The notes under the pieces were generated by a model. That model worked only from the letters and a program-made list of their open reading frames with translations, was not told where the DNA came from and did not search any database. This document shows positions 51,102-60,493 of a stretch of DNA of 64,000 nt, one piece after another. Source of the DNA: CAVZMO01 sp963776195 (GTDB lineage: Bacteria > Nitrospirota > Thermodesulfovibrionia > Thermodesulfovibrionales > SM23-35); NCBI GenBank assembly GCA_963776195.1, contig CAVZMO010000024.1, positions 1 through 64,000 of the forward strand, in the 5' to 3' direction. Both the position numbers and the translations under genes were made by a program. Numbering within the stretch: position 1 is the stretch's first letter; every line of letters starts with the position of its first letter.

Positions 51102-51494
51102 TTATCTCTTGGAGAACTGGAATCTCTTACGGGCACCCTTCTGTCCGTATTTCTTCCTCTCTTTTTCCCTGGGGTCTCTCATGAGAAATCCTTCTTTTTT
51201 GAGTCTCGTGCGGAGGTCGCTGTTCATGTCAACAATAGCCCTCGCTATTCCGTGTCTCAGCGCCCCAGCCTGACCTGAAAGGCCACCGCCGGTGACAGTC
51301 GCATCAATATCATATTTTCCCGTTATACCGGCAAGTTCGATCGGCTGGCGTATCACCATCCTTAATGTTTCCCTCGGGAAATAGGCATCAGCAGGTTTTT
51401 TGTTAACGGTTATCTGCCCGTTTCCGGGTGTCATAATGACCCTCGCTACCGATGTCTTTCTTCTTCCGGTTGCATTGTATTGAATATCTGCCAT
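51102..51494 (-). CDS. rpsI: Ribosomal protein S9
   Basis: A 130-residue S9: YNATGRRKTSVARVIMTPGNGQITVN, GLSGQAGALRHGIARAI, RDPREKERKKYGQKGARKRFQFSKR with the tRNA-contacting Arg tail. Fifteen bases after rplM. Confidence 0.97.
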   Translation of the reverse strand: MADIQYNATGRRKTSVARVIMTPGNGQITVNKKPADAYFPRETLRMVIRQPIELAGITGKYDIDATVTGGGLSGQAGALRHGIARAIVDMNSDLRTRLKKEGFLMRDPREKERKKYGQKGARKRFQFSKR

Positions 51495-51509
51495 GTATAG
51501 CTCCTTTAG

Positions 51510-51938
51510 TTAAACGGACAATATTTCTGGTTTTTGTGCTTCGTGAGGATGCTCAGGCCCACTGTAAACCTTAAGTTTTTTTATCATCGCCCTTCCGAGC
51601 CTTCCCTTCGGAATCATCCCCCATACAGCAGCTGTTATAATCTTTTCCGGATGCTTGGCAAGACGCTCCCTTGCTGTCTCGGCCTTGAGTCCGCCGGGAT
51701 AACCCGAATGGCGATAATATACCTTGTTGTCAAGCTTCCTGCCTGTAAGTTTTATTTTATCCGCATTTATAACGACGATAAAATCTCCTGTATCGGTATT
51801 GGGCGTAAATATCGGCTTGTTTTTACCTGTCAGGTAATTAGCAATCTTCGTAGCAAGCCTTCCTAGGACCGCATCTTTGGCATCAACAAGATGCCATTTT
51901 CGCTCCACTTCTCCTTTTTTTGCAAAAAGAGTCTTCAT
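51510..51938 (-). CDS. rplM: Ribosomal protein L13
   Basis: A 142-residue L13: WHLVDAKDAVLGRLATKIANYLTGKNKPIFTPN, DFIVVINADKIKLTGRKLDNKVYYRHSGYPGG, VWGMIPKGRLGRAMIKKLKVY. Head of the rplM-rpsI-argC-argJ series. Confidence 0.97.
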   Translation of the reverse strand: MKTLFAKKGEVERKWHLVDAKDAVLGRLATKIANYLTGKNKPIFTPNTDTGDFIVVINADKIKLTGRKLDNKVYYRHSGYPGGLKAETARERLAKHPEKIITAAVWGMIPKGRLGRAMIKKLKVYSGPEHPHEAQKPEILSV

Positions 51939-52002
51939 TTCATCACCTTCCTGAAATATTTAAAAGCCTATTAAGATAATAAAAAAAATAGGAAATTGTC
52001 AA

Positions 52003-52563
52003 CTATACCCTTCCCCGCCTGCACACAACTCTCCTCAAATCAACCCCTATGAGGTCTGCCGCCGCCTTCCAGCGCTCATTAACCGGCGTCTCAAAAATGA
52101 TCCTATTCTCGACAGGTGCAACCAGCCAACCGTCCTCCATCAATTCGTACTCAAGTTGTCCCGGAGACCATCCCGAAAAACCGAGGGTAAAAAGAAACTG
52201 CCCCGGTCCTTTACCTGCCGCGATATCGATAAGGATTTCTTTTGCCGTAGTCAGGACAAGGTCTTCGTTAATCTTTATCGATGGATAATAGTTATCGGAA
52301 GATGAATAGAGAATATATCCCTGCTCGGGCTTGACGGGGCCTCCGTAGTAAACCGGCAGGTCTGTATTACATTCTTTTATATTCAATCCGCTGCTCAAGG
52401 GAAGAAAACTGCTCAACAGGACACGATTTATAACAAGTCCAAATGCCCCGTCTTTCGAATGGTCGCAAATCAGAACAACAGTACGCTCGAAGTTAGGGTC
52501 CTTTAAACTCGGGACAGCGATCAAGAACATGCCTGTGAGATTCCTGATATCAATATCCTTCAT
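52003..52563 (-). CDS. YqgE/AlgH family protein (UPF0301)
   Basis: A 186-residue protein: GMFLIAVPSLKDPNFERTVVLICDHSKDGAFGLVINR, YYGGPVKPEQGYIL, FTLGFSGWSPGQLEYELMEDGWLVAP. This matches the YqgE/AlgH family, cytoplasmic, function unsettled. Followed 18 bp upstream by rnhA on the same strand. Confidence 0.92.
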   Translation of the reverse strand: MKDIDIRNLTGMFLIAVPSLKDPNFERTVVLICDHSKDGAFGLVINRVLLSSFLPLSSGLNIKECNTDLPVYYGGPVKPEQGYILYSSSDNYYPSIKINEDLVLTTAKEILIDIAAGKGPGQFLFTLGFSGWSPGQLEYELMEDGWLVAPVENRIIFETPVNERWKAAADLIGVDLRRVVCRRGRV

Positions 52564-52580
52564 GATGAGACCTCAACCTC

Positions 52581-53075
52581 TTACGTTTCCGCCCTTCCCC
52601 CGGGAGTGAGCGGACTATTTATTTTCTTGCATTTCCTGATGGCACGTTTAGCAAGTTTATCACACCTTTCGTTCTCGGCGTGTTCATTATGTCCTCTTAC
52701 CCATATCCATTGTATATCATGGAGTTTCGAAAGGTCAAAAAGTCTTTCCCAGAGGTCCCTATTGAGGACCTGCTGCTTCTGGCTGTTTTTCCAGCCGTTC
52801 TTGACCCATTGAAAGATCCATGATGTCATGCCCTGAACGACATAATTTGAATCAGTAACAAGCTTGACCCCGCATGGTTTCTTTAATGCCTTGAGTCCTT
52901 TGATAGCGGCAGTGAGTTCCATACGGTTATTTGTGGTCATGGGGTCACAGCCGGAGAGTTCCTTTTCCCGCTCTCCGCACCTTAAGATGATGCCGTAGCC
53001 TCCGGTCCCAGGGTTACCGCTGCAGGCGCCATCCGTAAAAATCTCCACAAAGGGCTTCTCGGTCTCTCTCGTCAT
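52581..53075 (-). CDS. rnhA: Ribonuclease HI
   Basis: A 164-residue enzyme cutting RNA in RNA-DNA hybrids. Active-site Asp15 in FTDGACSGNPG, Glu53 in NRMELTAAI, Asp75 in VTDSNYV and Asp139 in NERCDKLA are all present, with the basic WVKNGWKNSQKQ handle and WVRGHNEHAENE loop. Confidence 0.96.
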   Translation of the reverse strand: MTRETEKPFVEIFTDGACSGNPGTGGYGIILRCGEREKELSGCDPMTTNNRMELTAAIKGLKALKKPCGVKLVTDSNYVVQGMTSWIFQWVKNGWKNSQKQQVLNRDLWERLFDLSKLHDIQWIWVRGHNEHAENERCDKLAKRAIRKCKKINSPLTPGGRAET

Positions 53076-53221
53076 CTAAGCTTCTTATTATTTTACTCTA
53101 TACGGGCAATTTTTTCTGTCAGAGGCCAAATTACGTCTGCTTATTCCCTTTTCGGAGCTATCTTGACTGTTACCAAGAATATGGCTAACTGAGTCTTATC
53201 CTGTGATACAATAAAGATTCG

Positions 53222-54073
53222 ATGGAAATCTCGGTTATCATACCCACCTTGAACGCAGGCAGATCAATTGGCAAGCTCCTCTCGATGCTCCTTTCGCAGG
53301 ACTTGGAATCAACAGAGATAATCATAATAGACTCTTCCTCAGACGACAATACCGTTGATATTGCAAAAGAATTTGGTGTAAAGACCATGGTAATCCCGAG
53401 ACAGGCTTTCAACCATGGGAAGACGAGAAATATCGCCGCCCTTGAAGCACAAGGGGATATAATCGTTTTCATGACACAAGATGCACTGCCTGTAGACAAT
53501 ACGCTTCTTAGCAAGTTGACGGCGCCATTAAAGAGTTCTGACATTGCTGCAACCTTCGGAAGACACATCCCGAGGACTGATGCATCCCCTTTAGAGGTTT
53601 TCTTAAGATATTTTAATTACCCCGATAAAGGTTCAGTAAAGGGGTTCGATGACATAAAAAGGTATGGCATCAAAACTTTTTTTTCCAGCAATGTTTGCTC
53701 GTCCCTGAAAAAAGAACCTTTTTTAAAGGTCGGGATGTTCCCTGAAGGTATCAGGGCAAATGAAGATATGTTAATTACCGGGAAATTTATCTTGCAGGGG
53801 TATAAAGTCGCATATGTTCCCGGGGCAATGGTTATCCATTCCCATAACTACTCGCTTTTAGAGCAATTCAGCCGCTATTATAATATTGGCTCATCCATCA
53901 GGAACAATAGGTGGATCCGGGAATACACAAAAGCAGAAGGAGAAGGAATAAAGCTTATGAAAGAACAAATACGTTTTGTTCTGAAACAGCGCAAATACTT
54001 CTGGTTACCTTACATCTTCTTAGAATCAGCTGCAAAATATGCAGGATACAGAACCGGCTTAATCACGGGATGA
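53222..54073 (+). CDS. Glycosyltransferase family 2
   Basis: A 283-residue GT-A transferase: MEISVIIPTLNAGRSIGKLLSMLLSQ, EIIIIDSSSDDNTVDIAKEFG, FMTQDALPVD (the DxD-like site) and FPEGIRANEDMLITGKFILQGYKVAYVPGA. Its stop overlaps the next gene by 4 bp (ATGA). Probable role: adding rhamnose or another sugar to a lipid-linked glycan. Confidence 0.87.
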   Translation: MEISVIIPTLNAGRSIGKLLSMLLSQDLESTEIIIIDSSSDDNTVDIAKEFGVKTMVIPRQAFNHGKTRNIAALEAQGDIIVFMTQDALPVDNTLLSKLTAPLKSSDIAATFGRHIPRTDASPLEVFLRYFNYPDKGSVKGFDDIKRYGIKTFFSSNVCSSLKKEPFLKVGMFPEGIRANEDMLITGKFILQGYKVAYVPGAMVIHSHNYSLLEQFSRYYNIGSSIRNNRWIREYTKAEGEGIKLMKEQIRFVLKQRKYFWLPYIFLESAAKYAGYRTGLITG

Positions 54074-55515
54074 CAGAGATAACGAAATTAATAAAAAATG
54101 CGCTTCAGATTTTCTGCCTTATCATCATCGATCTGCTTGCCTTTTATACCGCTCTTTTCATCGCATGGCTGCTGCGTGCCGCGGTATTGCCGGTTGTCAT
54201 TCCGGATCTGCCTTTTTTTCTTTTTTCCTATGTCCATTTCATTTCATCGTGGTGGATACCCTCCGTCTTCATTTTTTTTATTTTCTATGAAAGTCTCTAT
54301 GACAATAATCTCACCTTCTGGGATGAAACAAGGGTTATGGTCAAATCCATTTCTCTTGCAAGTATCACCTTAATGGCTATCGTAACATTAGGCAAGATGG
54401 GCGGCATCGTATCGCGCTTTGTACTGCTGGGCATGTGGATTTCCTCTCTCTTTGTATTTCCTGTTTTCCGCTTCTGGGGTAAAAGACTTCTTTATGATAT
54501 GGGAATCCGGAGAGAAAGGGTACTGATAATCGGTGCGGGTAACGCCGGAAGGCTGGTTGTAGAGGGTCTTCAGAGAGAGAAACATATGGGATACGATGTC
54601 ATCGGCTTCCTTGATGATGATAAACACAAATTGGGTGAGACTATTCACGGGAAGAAAGTGTTCGGCAGCGTTGAAGAGTTTCCGCAATTTATAAAAGAAC
54701 TGGGGGTAAAGACCGCCGTCATCGCTATCCCTTCCCTGCCGCCTGAACGGCTTTCCGTCCTAACAGCGGGAGTTCAGAACAGCGCGGTAAATACGATGGT
54801 AATTCCTGACCTGAAAGGGATCGCGCTCTTGAATACAGACCTCTTCCATCTTTTCCTCGAAGAGATATTCCTGATGAACATACGCAATAACCTGAAATCC
54901 GTAACAAACAGGTTGATAAAAAGGATTTTCGATACAGCCGCAAGTATTGTTTTTCTGCCTGTTCTCCTTCCTCTCATCGCAATTGTCGGGATCATGATAC
55001 GGTTGGAGACGCCCGGATCGGCTATTTACGCCCATGACCGGATCGGCAGGAACGGGAAGATTTTCAAGTGTTATAAGTTCAGGACAATGCGGAGGGATGC
55101 CGAGGAAAAACTCAAAGGAATGCTTGAAAGCAGTCAAGTACTCCGCGAGGAATGGGAAAATTCCTGGAAACTTAAAGACGATCCGAGGGTCACAAGAATC
55201 GGGCGTTTTTTACGAAAAGGTTCCCTGGATGAACTACCCCAGATATTCAATGTTATAAAGGGAGAAATGAGCCTTGTGGGACCAAGACCGTATCTGCCGA
55301 GAGAGAGAACCGAGATCGAGGAGAATTTTCACGTAATCTGTAACGCAAAACCCGGCATTACCGGCCTCTGGCAGGTTTCGGGGAGAAGCAACACAAATTA
55401 CAAGTATAGGGTAAAGCTTGATACGTGGTACGTTATGAACTGGTCTTTGTGGCTCGACATAACAATAATCTTCAAAACAGTTAAGGTTGTTCTCAAAGCT
55501 GAGGGAGCATACTGA
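54070..55515 (+). CDS. Polyprenyl-phosphate sugar-1-phosphate transferase (WbaP-like)
   Basis: About 481 residues from ATG 54070. Four to five helices (res ~10-125), a CoA-binding-like domain (RERVLIIGAGNAGRLVVEGLQ), another helix, then the bacterial sugar transferase domain: KCYKFRTMRRDAEEKL, DPRVTRIGRFLRKGSLDELPQIFNVIKGEMSLVGPRP, KPGITGLWQVSGRSNTNY. This enzyme starts glycan assembly by loading a sugar phosphate on undecaprenyl phosphate. Upstream in-frame sequence back to 53911 is the GT2 shadow. Confidence 0.9.
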   Translation: MTEITKLIKNALQIFCLIIIDLLAFYTALFIAWLLRAAVLPVVIPDLPFFLFSYVHFISSWWIPSVFIFFIFYESLYDNNLTFWDETRVMVKSISLASITLMAIVTLGKMGGIVSRFVLLGMWISSLFVFPVFRFWGKRLLYDMGIRRERVLIIGAGNAGRLVVEGLQREKHMGYDVIGFLDDDKHKLGETIHGKKVFGSVEEFPQFIKELGVKTAVIAIPSLPPERLSVLTAGVQNSAVNTMVIPDLKGIALLNTDLFHLFLEEIFLMNIRNNLKSVTNRLIKRIFDTAASIVFLPVLLPLIAIVGIMIRLETPGSAIYAHDRIGRNGKIFKCYKFRTMRRDAEEKLKGMLESSQVLREEWENSWKLKDDPRVTRIGRFLRKGSLDELPQIFNVIKGEMSLVGPRPYLPRERTEIEENFHVICNAKPGITGLWQVSGRSNTNYKYRVKLDTWYVMNWSLWLDITIIFKTVKVVLKAEGAY

Positions 55516-55554
55516 ATTATCGTTGTGATATAATTAACATACAATCGGACGATC

Positions 55555-57078
55555 ATGATTAAAGAGATTCCTTACTTAAATACAGAGGATTTACCCAAGG
55601 TACCATTTGTTCTCAATGGTATATCTTCCCGTTTTATCCGCGAGCACAAAATCATTCCGTTGGAGCAGAAAAACAATATCCTGAAGGTCGTTATGTCAAA
55701 TCCTGAGGATACCACAACCATTGATGCACTCAAAGTGGCAACGGCAGCTGAGATAATGGTATATGCCTGCGACGGCAAGGTGCTTACGGAATACATATCC
55801 AAATTCTACGAACAAGAAACACAGAATATAAACAGGATAATCGAAGATATGGGTGAAAAGGGCGTTGAATTCCTGAGAGAAGAGGAAGAGGACGTCGGAC
55901 ACCTTAAAGATCTTGCCGCGGAAGCTCCGATCATAAGACTCGTCAACATGCTCATTACGAGGGCGGTTGAAGGCCGGGCAAGTGATATTCATATAGAGCC
56001 CTTTGAAGACGAATTGAAGGTGAGATACCGAATAGACGGCGTATTGCACGATATAGAATCCACTCCTAAGAGACTTCAGGCAGCAATTGTATCAAGGATA
56101 AAAATTATGGCCAAGCTCAATATCGCCGAGCGGAGATTGCCGCAGGATGGACGTATCAGGCTCAAAGTCGGCGAAAAAGAAATAGACCTGAGGGTATCCA
56201 CGATCCCCATTCTGCATGGCGAGAGTGTCGTTATGAGAATACTCCGAAAAGAAGGGATCGTGATCGACCTTGACGTTCTGGGGTTTCCCCCGCAAACGCT
56301 CTCGGCATTTGATCAACTTATCAAAAAGCCGAACGGCATTTTCCTTGTTACGGGTCCCACGGGAAGCGGAAAGACCACGACTCTCTACGGCGCCCTTGAC
56401 AAGATAAACTCTCCGGACAAGAAGATAATAACTGTTGAGGACCCCGTAGAGTACCAACTGAAAGGGGTGAACCAGATACAGGTAAAACCGCAGATTGGTC
56501 TGAACTTTGCCAACACCCTGAGGCACATCGTCAGACAGGACCCTGACATCATCATGATTGGAGAGATCAGGGATCTTGAAACAGCGGAGATAGCAATCCA
56601 ATCGGCACTCACGGGGCATCTCGTCTTCTCAACATTACATACAAACGATGCTCCAAGTGCAATAACGCGACTCCTTGATATGGGTGTTGAGAATTTCCTT
56701 CTCTCCTCCACGATAAGAGGAATCCTTGCCCAGAGACTCGTAAGGGTCATCTGCCCCTCCTGCAAGGAAATCGACCCCTCGGTCTCTGATAGTGAAACCC
56801 TTAAGCTCTTCGGTATCGATAGTGCCACATCCCTCTATCGCGGCAAGGGGTGCGATATTTGTGCCTTCACCGGCTATTTCGGCAGGTCGGGGATATTCGA
56901 ACTTCTTGTTGTCGATGACGACATCCGAAAACTCATCTTAAAGAATGCCGATGCGAATCAGATCCGGAATGCCGCGAAGCAAAACGGCATGAGAACCCTC
57001 CTCGAAGACGGCGCCGAAAAGATAAAAGCAGGCGTAACAACCCTGAGTGAAGTCCTCAGGGTTACTCAGGAAGCGTAG
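55555..57078 (+). CDS. gspE: Type II secretion ATPase GspE
   Basis: A 507-residue motor ATPase. N-terminal T2SSE_N-like domain (~1-110), then ARASDIHIEPF-type site EGRASDIHIEPFEDELKVRYRIDG, Walker A GPTGSGKTTT (267-276), Asp box IMIGEIRDLETAEIAIQ, His box LVFSTLHTNDA, and the Cys pairs CPSC and CDIC that bind zinc. Powers pseudopilus assembly at the inner membrane. It is separated from gspF by a glycosyltransferase gene on the other strand. Confidence 0.93.
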   Translation: MIKEIPYLNTEDLPKVPFVLNGISSRFIREHKIIPLEQKNNILKVVMSNPEDTTTIDALKVATAAEIMVYACDGKVLTEYISKFYEQETQNINRIIEDMGEKGVEFLREEEEDVGHLKDLAAEAPIIRLVNMLITRAVEGRASDIHIEPFEDELKVRYRIDGVLHDIESTPKRLQAAIVSRIKIMAKLNIAERRLPQDGRIRLKVGEKEIDLRVSTIPILHGESVVMRILRKEGIVIDLDVLGFPPQTLSAFDQLIKKPNGIFLVTGPTGSGKTTTLYGALDKINSPDKKIITVEDPVEYQLKGVNQIQVKPQIGLNFANTLRHIVRQDPDIIMIGEIRDLETAEIAIQSALTGHLVFSTLHTNDAPSAITRLLDMGVENFLLSSTIRGILAQRLVRVICPSCKEIDPSVSDSETLKLFGIDSATSLYRGKGCDICAFTGYFGRSGIFELLVVDDDIRKLILKNADANQIRNAAKQNGMRTLLEDGAEKIKAGVTTLSEVLRVTQEA

Positions 57079-57136
57079 GAGGCTTTGCCCCCTCGGCATT
57101 AATCACTTCAATAATAAAATCAGAGGCTTTACCGAT

Positions 57137-58252
57137 TCAGTTGATCTGTTCCAAGACCCTCATAAGAAATCCTTCATATTCTAAAGCTATTTTTTCCCAT
57201 GTATACCTCGCAACCCAATCCCTTCCTCTTTGTCCCATCTCCCTCCGTTCTTCTCTTGTTATGAGGTCTCTCATCGCCTCGGCCAGTGAGAATGCATCGC
57301 CTGTCTTGCACGATATCCCCGCTTGATTTCCGGTTATATAACTCAATTCAGGGATATCGCTGACAATAACGGCCTTGCCGCACGCAAGCGCCTCAAGAGC
57401 AACAATTCCCTGAGTCTCATGTCGTGAGGGCATAACGACAAGCAGCGCATCTTTCAACAGGTCCATTTTTTCCTCTCCGTCCACCCACCCCCTTAACTCA
57501 ATGTTCTTTTTAATCCTATCCGGCAATCTCCTCAGCATCCCAGCAAACTTCTCCCTGTCCCGTCCGTCTCCTGCAATTACCAGCCTTATGTGGGGGAAGC
57601 TATTATGAAATTCTCCATATGCATGGAGAAGGATATCCAATCCTTTGCCATGGACATCGATTCTGCCGAGATAAAGCATATAGTCAGCCCCGCCCGGTTC
57701 GCAGGTCAGCAATTCTTCCCGAATACCGTTTGGTATCACTTTAATATTCTTCTCCCGGGCACGAAAACGGTACCTTTTTGCGGTAATAGCAGAGACAAAG
57801 ACGATATTCCTGTAAAATAAAGGACGGAATCTTTCAAATGCGCAGAGAAGGCCGGAGTAAAAAATATTATATTTCTCAAAATATTCGACTCCGGTGTATC
57901 CCTGTATCTGCAGAACGACCGGTTTCTCTGTAAAGGCATGTAAGAAAGTCGGTATGGCAGGTGAGAATTCTTCAATTATAATGTCAAATTCGTCACCATA
58001 TTTTTTTGTAAACAGTGAAGCACTGTAAGCATATGACAATAAAGTCTTCGCAAGGCTCTTGCTCTCCGTTCCGACAAATATGTGCCTCAGCCCTTCGAGA
58101 GTTCCGTCTGCCGCACCGGGATATTTCTTGCAAAGCAGGGTTATATCGTGTCTATCCTTTAACCGGCGATAAATCTCATAAGCCCTTATTCCGACTCCGC
58201 CTATGCCGAAATAGTCACCTTTGCTTTCATAGAGAAGATGAAGAATCTTCAA
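57137..58252 (-). CDS. Glycosyltransferase family 4
   Basis: A 371-residue GT-B transferase: GIGGVGIRAYEIYRRL (acceptor N-domain), VIPNGIREELL, YLGRIDVHGKGLDILLHAY, RLVIAGDGRDREKF and the donor-binding PSRHETQGIVALEALACGKAVIVSD (EX7E). Likely capsule, O-antigen or teichoic-like glycan synthesis. It sits inside the gsp locus but on the opposite strand. Confidence 0.9.
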   Translation of the reverse strand: MKILHLLYESKGDYFGIGGVGIRAYEIYRRLKDRHDITLLCKKYPGAADGTLEGLRHIFVGTESKSLAKTLLSYAYSASLFTKKYGDEFDIIIEEFSPAIPTFLHAFTEKPVVLQIQGYTGVEYFEKYNIFYSGLLCAFERFRPLFYRNIVFVSAITAKRYRFRAREKNIKVIPNGIREELLTCEPGGADYMLYLGRIDVHGKGLDILLHAYGEFHNSFPHIRLVIAGDGRDREKFAGMLRRLPDRIKKNIELRGWVDGEEKMDLLKDALLVVMPSRHETQGIVALEALACGKAVIVSDIPELSYITGNQAGISCKTGDAFSLAEAMRDLITREERREMGQRGRDWVARYTWEKIALEYEGFLMRVLEQIN

Positions 58253-58403
58253 AATATTTCCTTCAATTTAGGGTTGGGGACTAAGGGCACACTGCAATTC
58301 CTTATCCAGCTTATTATATATTAACAGCTTTTCCCATGTTATAATGAAAAGATGTCTCACATATTGTTACGCATGGTATCGCAGGGATTAGGGGAGGCAT
58401 AGG

Positions 58404-59597
58404 ATGCCGGTCTTTTCTTACAGGGCGACCTCGATTGAAGGCGCTGTCGTTGAAGGTTTTATTGAAGCAGTCGACGAAAAGTCCGCCATTGAGCGGCTGA
58501 AAAATACCGGTGTCATCCCTTTAAAAGTCTCCTCACCGAAAGAGGGAATAAAAAAGAGAATTTCCATGAGGTCGTCAAAGGGCGACCTCCTGACCTTCAC
58601 GACAGAGTTATCGGCCTTGTTGGGCGCAGGGTTACCCCTGGACAGAAGCCTTAACATCTTGTCGGACATATCCGAAAGCGGTGAGATGAAGAGCGTGGTT
58701 GATGCTATTCTCAAGTCCATCAGGGAAGGCAATTCCTTTTCAGACGCCCTTCAGAAGCATCCGAAGGTATTCCCCAGGATCTATGTAAACATGATACGGG
58801 CTGGTGAAGCCGGCGGTGTGCTCGATGTAGTACTGGACAAACTGAACGAGTTTCTCGAATCCTCGAAGGCATTAAAAGACCATATTGTTTCGGTAATGAT
58901 ATACCCTGCTATTCTCATGGTTACCAGCGGGTTATCGATAATCATTCTCCTCACCTATGTCCTGCCGAAATTCACTGTGATATTCGCTGAACTTGGCGGC
59001 GCGTTGCCGCTGCCTACCCAGATACTCCTCGCCTTCAGTAATACCCTTAAATCATACTGGTGGATTGTCGCGGCAGCTATGGCGGGCGGATGGATCATCT
59101 TTAAGAATTATACGAGGTCCGATTTGGGGAAATACAAATGGGACACATTCAAATTGAAGCTTATGGGAGATGTCATAAGGAAGCTTGAGACCGCGAGATT
59201 CTGTCGTACCCTGGGCACCCTCCTCAAGAGCGGGGTTCCCCTTCTGCAGGCATTAAGCAATGCAAAAGACATCGTAAACAATCAGGTTATAGCCTCCGCG
59301 ATTGACGCGGTCTCTGCCGGGGCAAAAGAAGGCAAAGGGATAGCGGTCCCCTTGGCCAATACCAAGGTCTTTCCGTCGCTCGCCCTTTCGATGATAAAGG
59401 TCGGAGAGGAGACAGGCCAGCTTGATGTCATGCTGTTAAAGGTAGCAAGCACGTATGAGAAAAGCCTTAATGTAGCCATCAAAAGATTTGTGGGCCTTCT
59501 CGAACCGATCATGATCCTTACCATGGGCATAATAGTCGCTGCTATCATCATCTCGATACTTATGGCCATATTCAGCATAATAGAACTTCCGTTCTAA
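58404..59597 (+). CDS. gspF: Type II secretion inner-membrane protein GspF
   Basis: A 397-residue polytopic protein: PVFSYRATSIEGAVVEGFIEAVDEKSAIERL at the start, then FTTELSALLGAGLPLDRSL, GEAGGVLDVVLDKLNEFLESS, three helices, the repeat TARFCRTLGTLLKSGVPLLQALSNAK and GEETGQLDVMLLKVASTYEKSL. Two GspF domains. Starts the FHIJKLM run; ATG overlap with gspH by one base. Confidence 0.94.
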   Translation: MPVFSYRATSIEGAVVEGFIEAVDEKSAIERLKNTGVIPLKVSSPKEGIKKRISMRSSKGDLLTFTTELSALLGAGLPLDRSLNILSDISESGEMKSVVDAILKSIREGNSFSDALQKHPKVFPRIYVNMIRAGEAGGVLDVVLDKLNEFLESSKALKDHIVSVMIYPAILMVTSGLSIIILLTYVLPKFTVIFAELGGALPLPTQILLAFSNTLKSYWWIVAAAMAGGWIIFKNYTRSDLGKYKWDTFKLKLMGDVIRKLETARFCRTLGTLLKSGVPLLQALSNAKDIVNNQVIASAIDAVSAGAKEGKGIAVPLANTKVFPSLALSMIKVGEETGQLDVMLLKVASTYEKSLNVAIKRFVGLLEPIMILTMGIIVAAIIISILMAIFSIIELPF

Positions 59598-60106
59598 TGG
59601 ATTCATTGCGAAAAGCACAAAGGACAAATACTGTTTCCACCTTCCTCACCGTCCCTCACCAGCAAGCGGGTGCACGGAAGGCTCCCGGTTTCATACTCCT
59701 TGAACTGATCATTGTTCTCTTCCTTATTTCAGTTATTATCGGCTTGTCCGCAATCTTTTTTGCCAACTCCCTTCCTTCGTACAAATTCAATGCGACCGTC
59801 AGAAACATATCCTCAACGATCAAACAGGCCCGATCGCTTGCCAGGATCCATGATGAAATACAGACGGTCACCATAGATATGGAATCAAGACAATATGCCC
59901 TGGAAGGTCATGCACCTAAAGATATCCCTGCAGACATTGCGGTCAAGGTAATAGATCCTGTCGCGGGAGAGATTCACACCGGGAAATACCATTTCGTCTT
60001 ATATCCGACAAGCGGGGTTGAAGGGGGGACAATCATTTTATGGAATTCCAAAAGGTCAGTGAGCATACAATTAGACCCTGTCGTGGGCACAGTGATGATT
60101 AAATGA
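59597..60106 (+). CDS. gspH: Minor pseudopilin GspH-type
   Basis: A 169-residue prepilin. Cleavage motif KAPGFILLELIIVLFLISVIIGLS (Gly then Phe, Glu at +5). The N-terminal leader is long (33 residues). Beta-rich C-terminus with SLARIHDEIQTVTIDMESRQY and VHTGKYHF-like strands fits GspH/FimT. Overlaps gspF by 1 bp and gspI by 4 bp. Confidence 0.82.
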   Translation: MDSLRKAQRTNTVSTFLTVPHQQAGARKAPGFILLELIIVLFLISVIIGLSAIFFANSLPSYKFNATVRNISSTIKQARSLARIHDEIQTVTIDMESRQYALEGHAPKDIPADIAVKVIDPVAGEIHTGKYHFVLYPTSGVEGGTIILWNSKRSVSIQLDPVVGTVMIK

Positions 60107-60486
60107 ACCGGAAAGGCTTCACCCTTCTTGAGGTCCTTGTGGCCACCGCGATCTTGGGGATAGCTGTAGCGGTCATACTGCAGCTTTTTTCGGCAAACCT
60201 CAGGGCTATTTCTCTTTCAAGGGACTACGTCTCTGCTTCCATAAAGGCGGAAGCCAAGATGAAAGAGATACTGAACAGTGACGAAAAGATATCGGAGAAA
60301 TCATTCAGTGAGACTACCGATGACGGTTACAGGATTGACGTATCGATAGCAGAGGCTTTGAAAGAGCGGACGGAAAACCTCCAGGTAAAACTCCTCGAAA
60401 TCAACCTGACAATCCGCTGGTTAAGGGGAACGAAAGAAAGGTCGCTGACCTTGACTACGATGAAGGTTGTGAAAAGAGAGGTTTAA
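60103..60486 (+). CDS. gspI: Minor pseudopilin GspI-type
   Basis: A 127-residue prepilin: MNRKGFTLLEVLVATAILGIAVAVILQLFSAN (short leader, Glu at +5), then RAISLSRDYVSASIKAEAKMKEIL and a C-terminal beta sheet. Size and order between gspH and gspJ fit GspI. Confidence 0.85.
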   Translation: MNRKGFTLLEVLVATAILGIAVAVILQLFSANLRAISLSRDYVSASIKAEAKMKEILNSDEKISEKSFSETTDDGYRIDVSIAEALKERTENLQVKLLEINLTIRWLRGTKERSLTLTTMKVVKREV

Positions 60487-60493
60487 TCAAGGA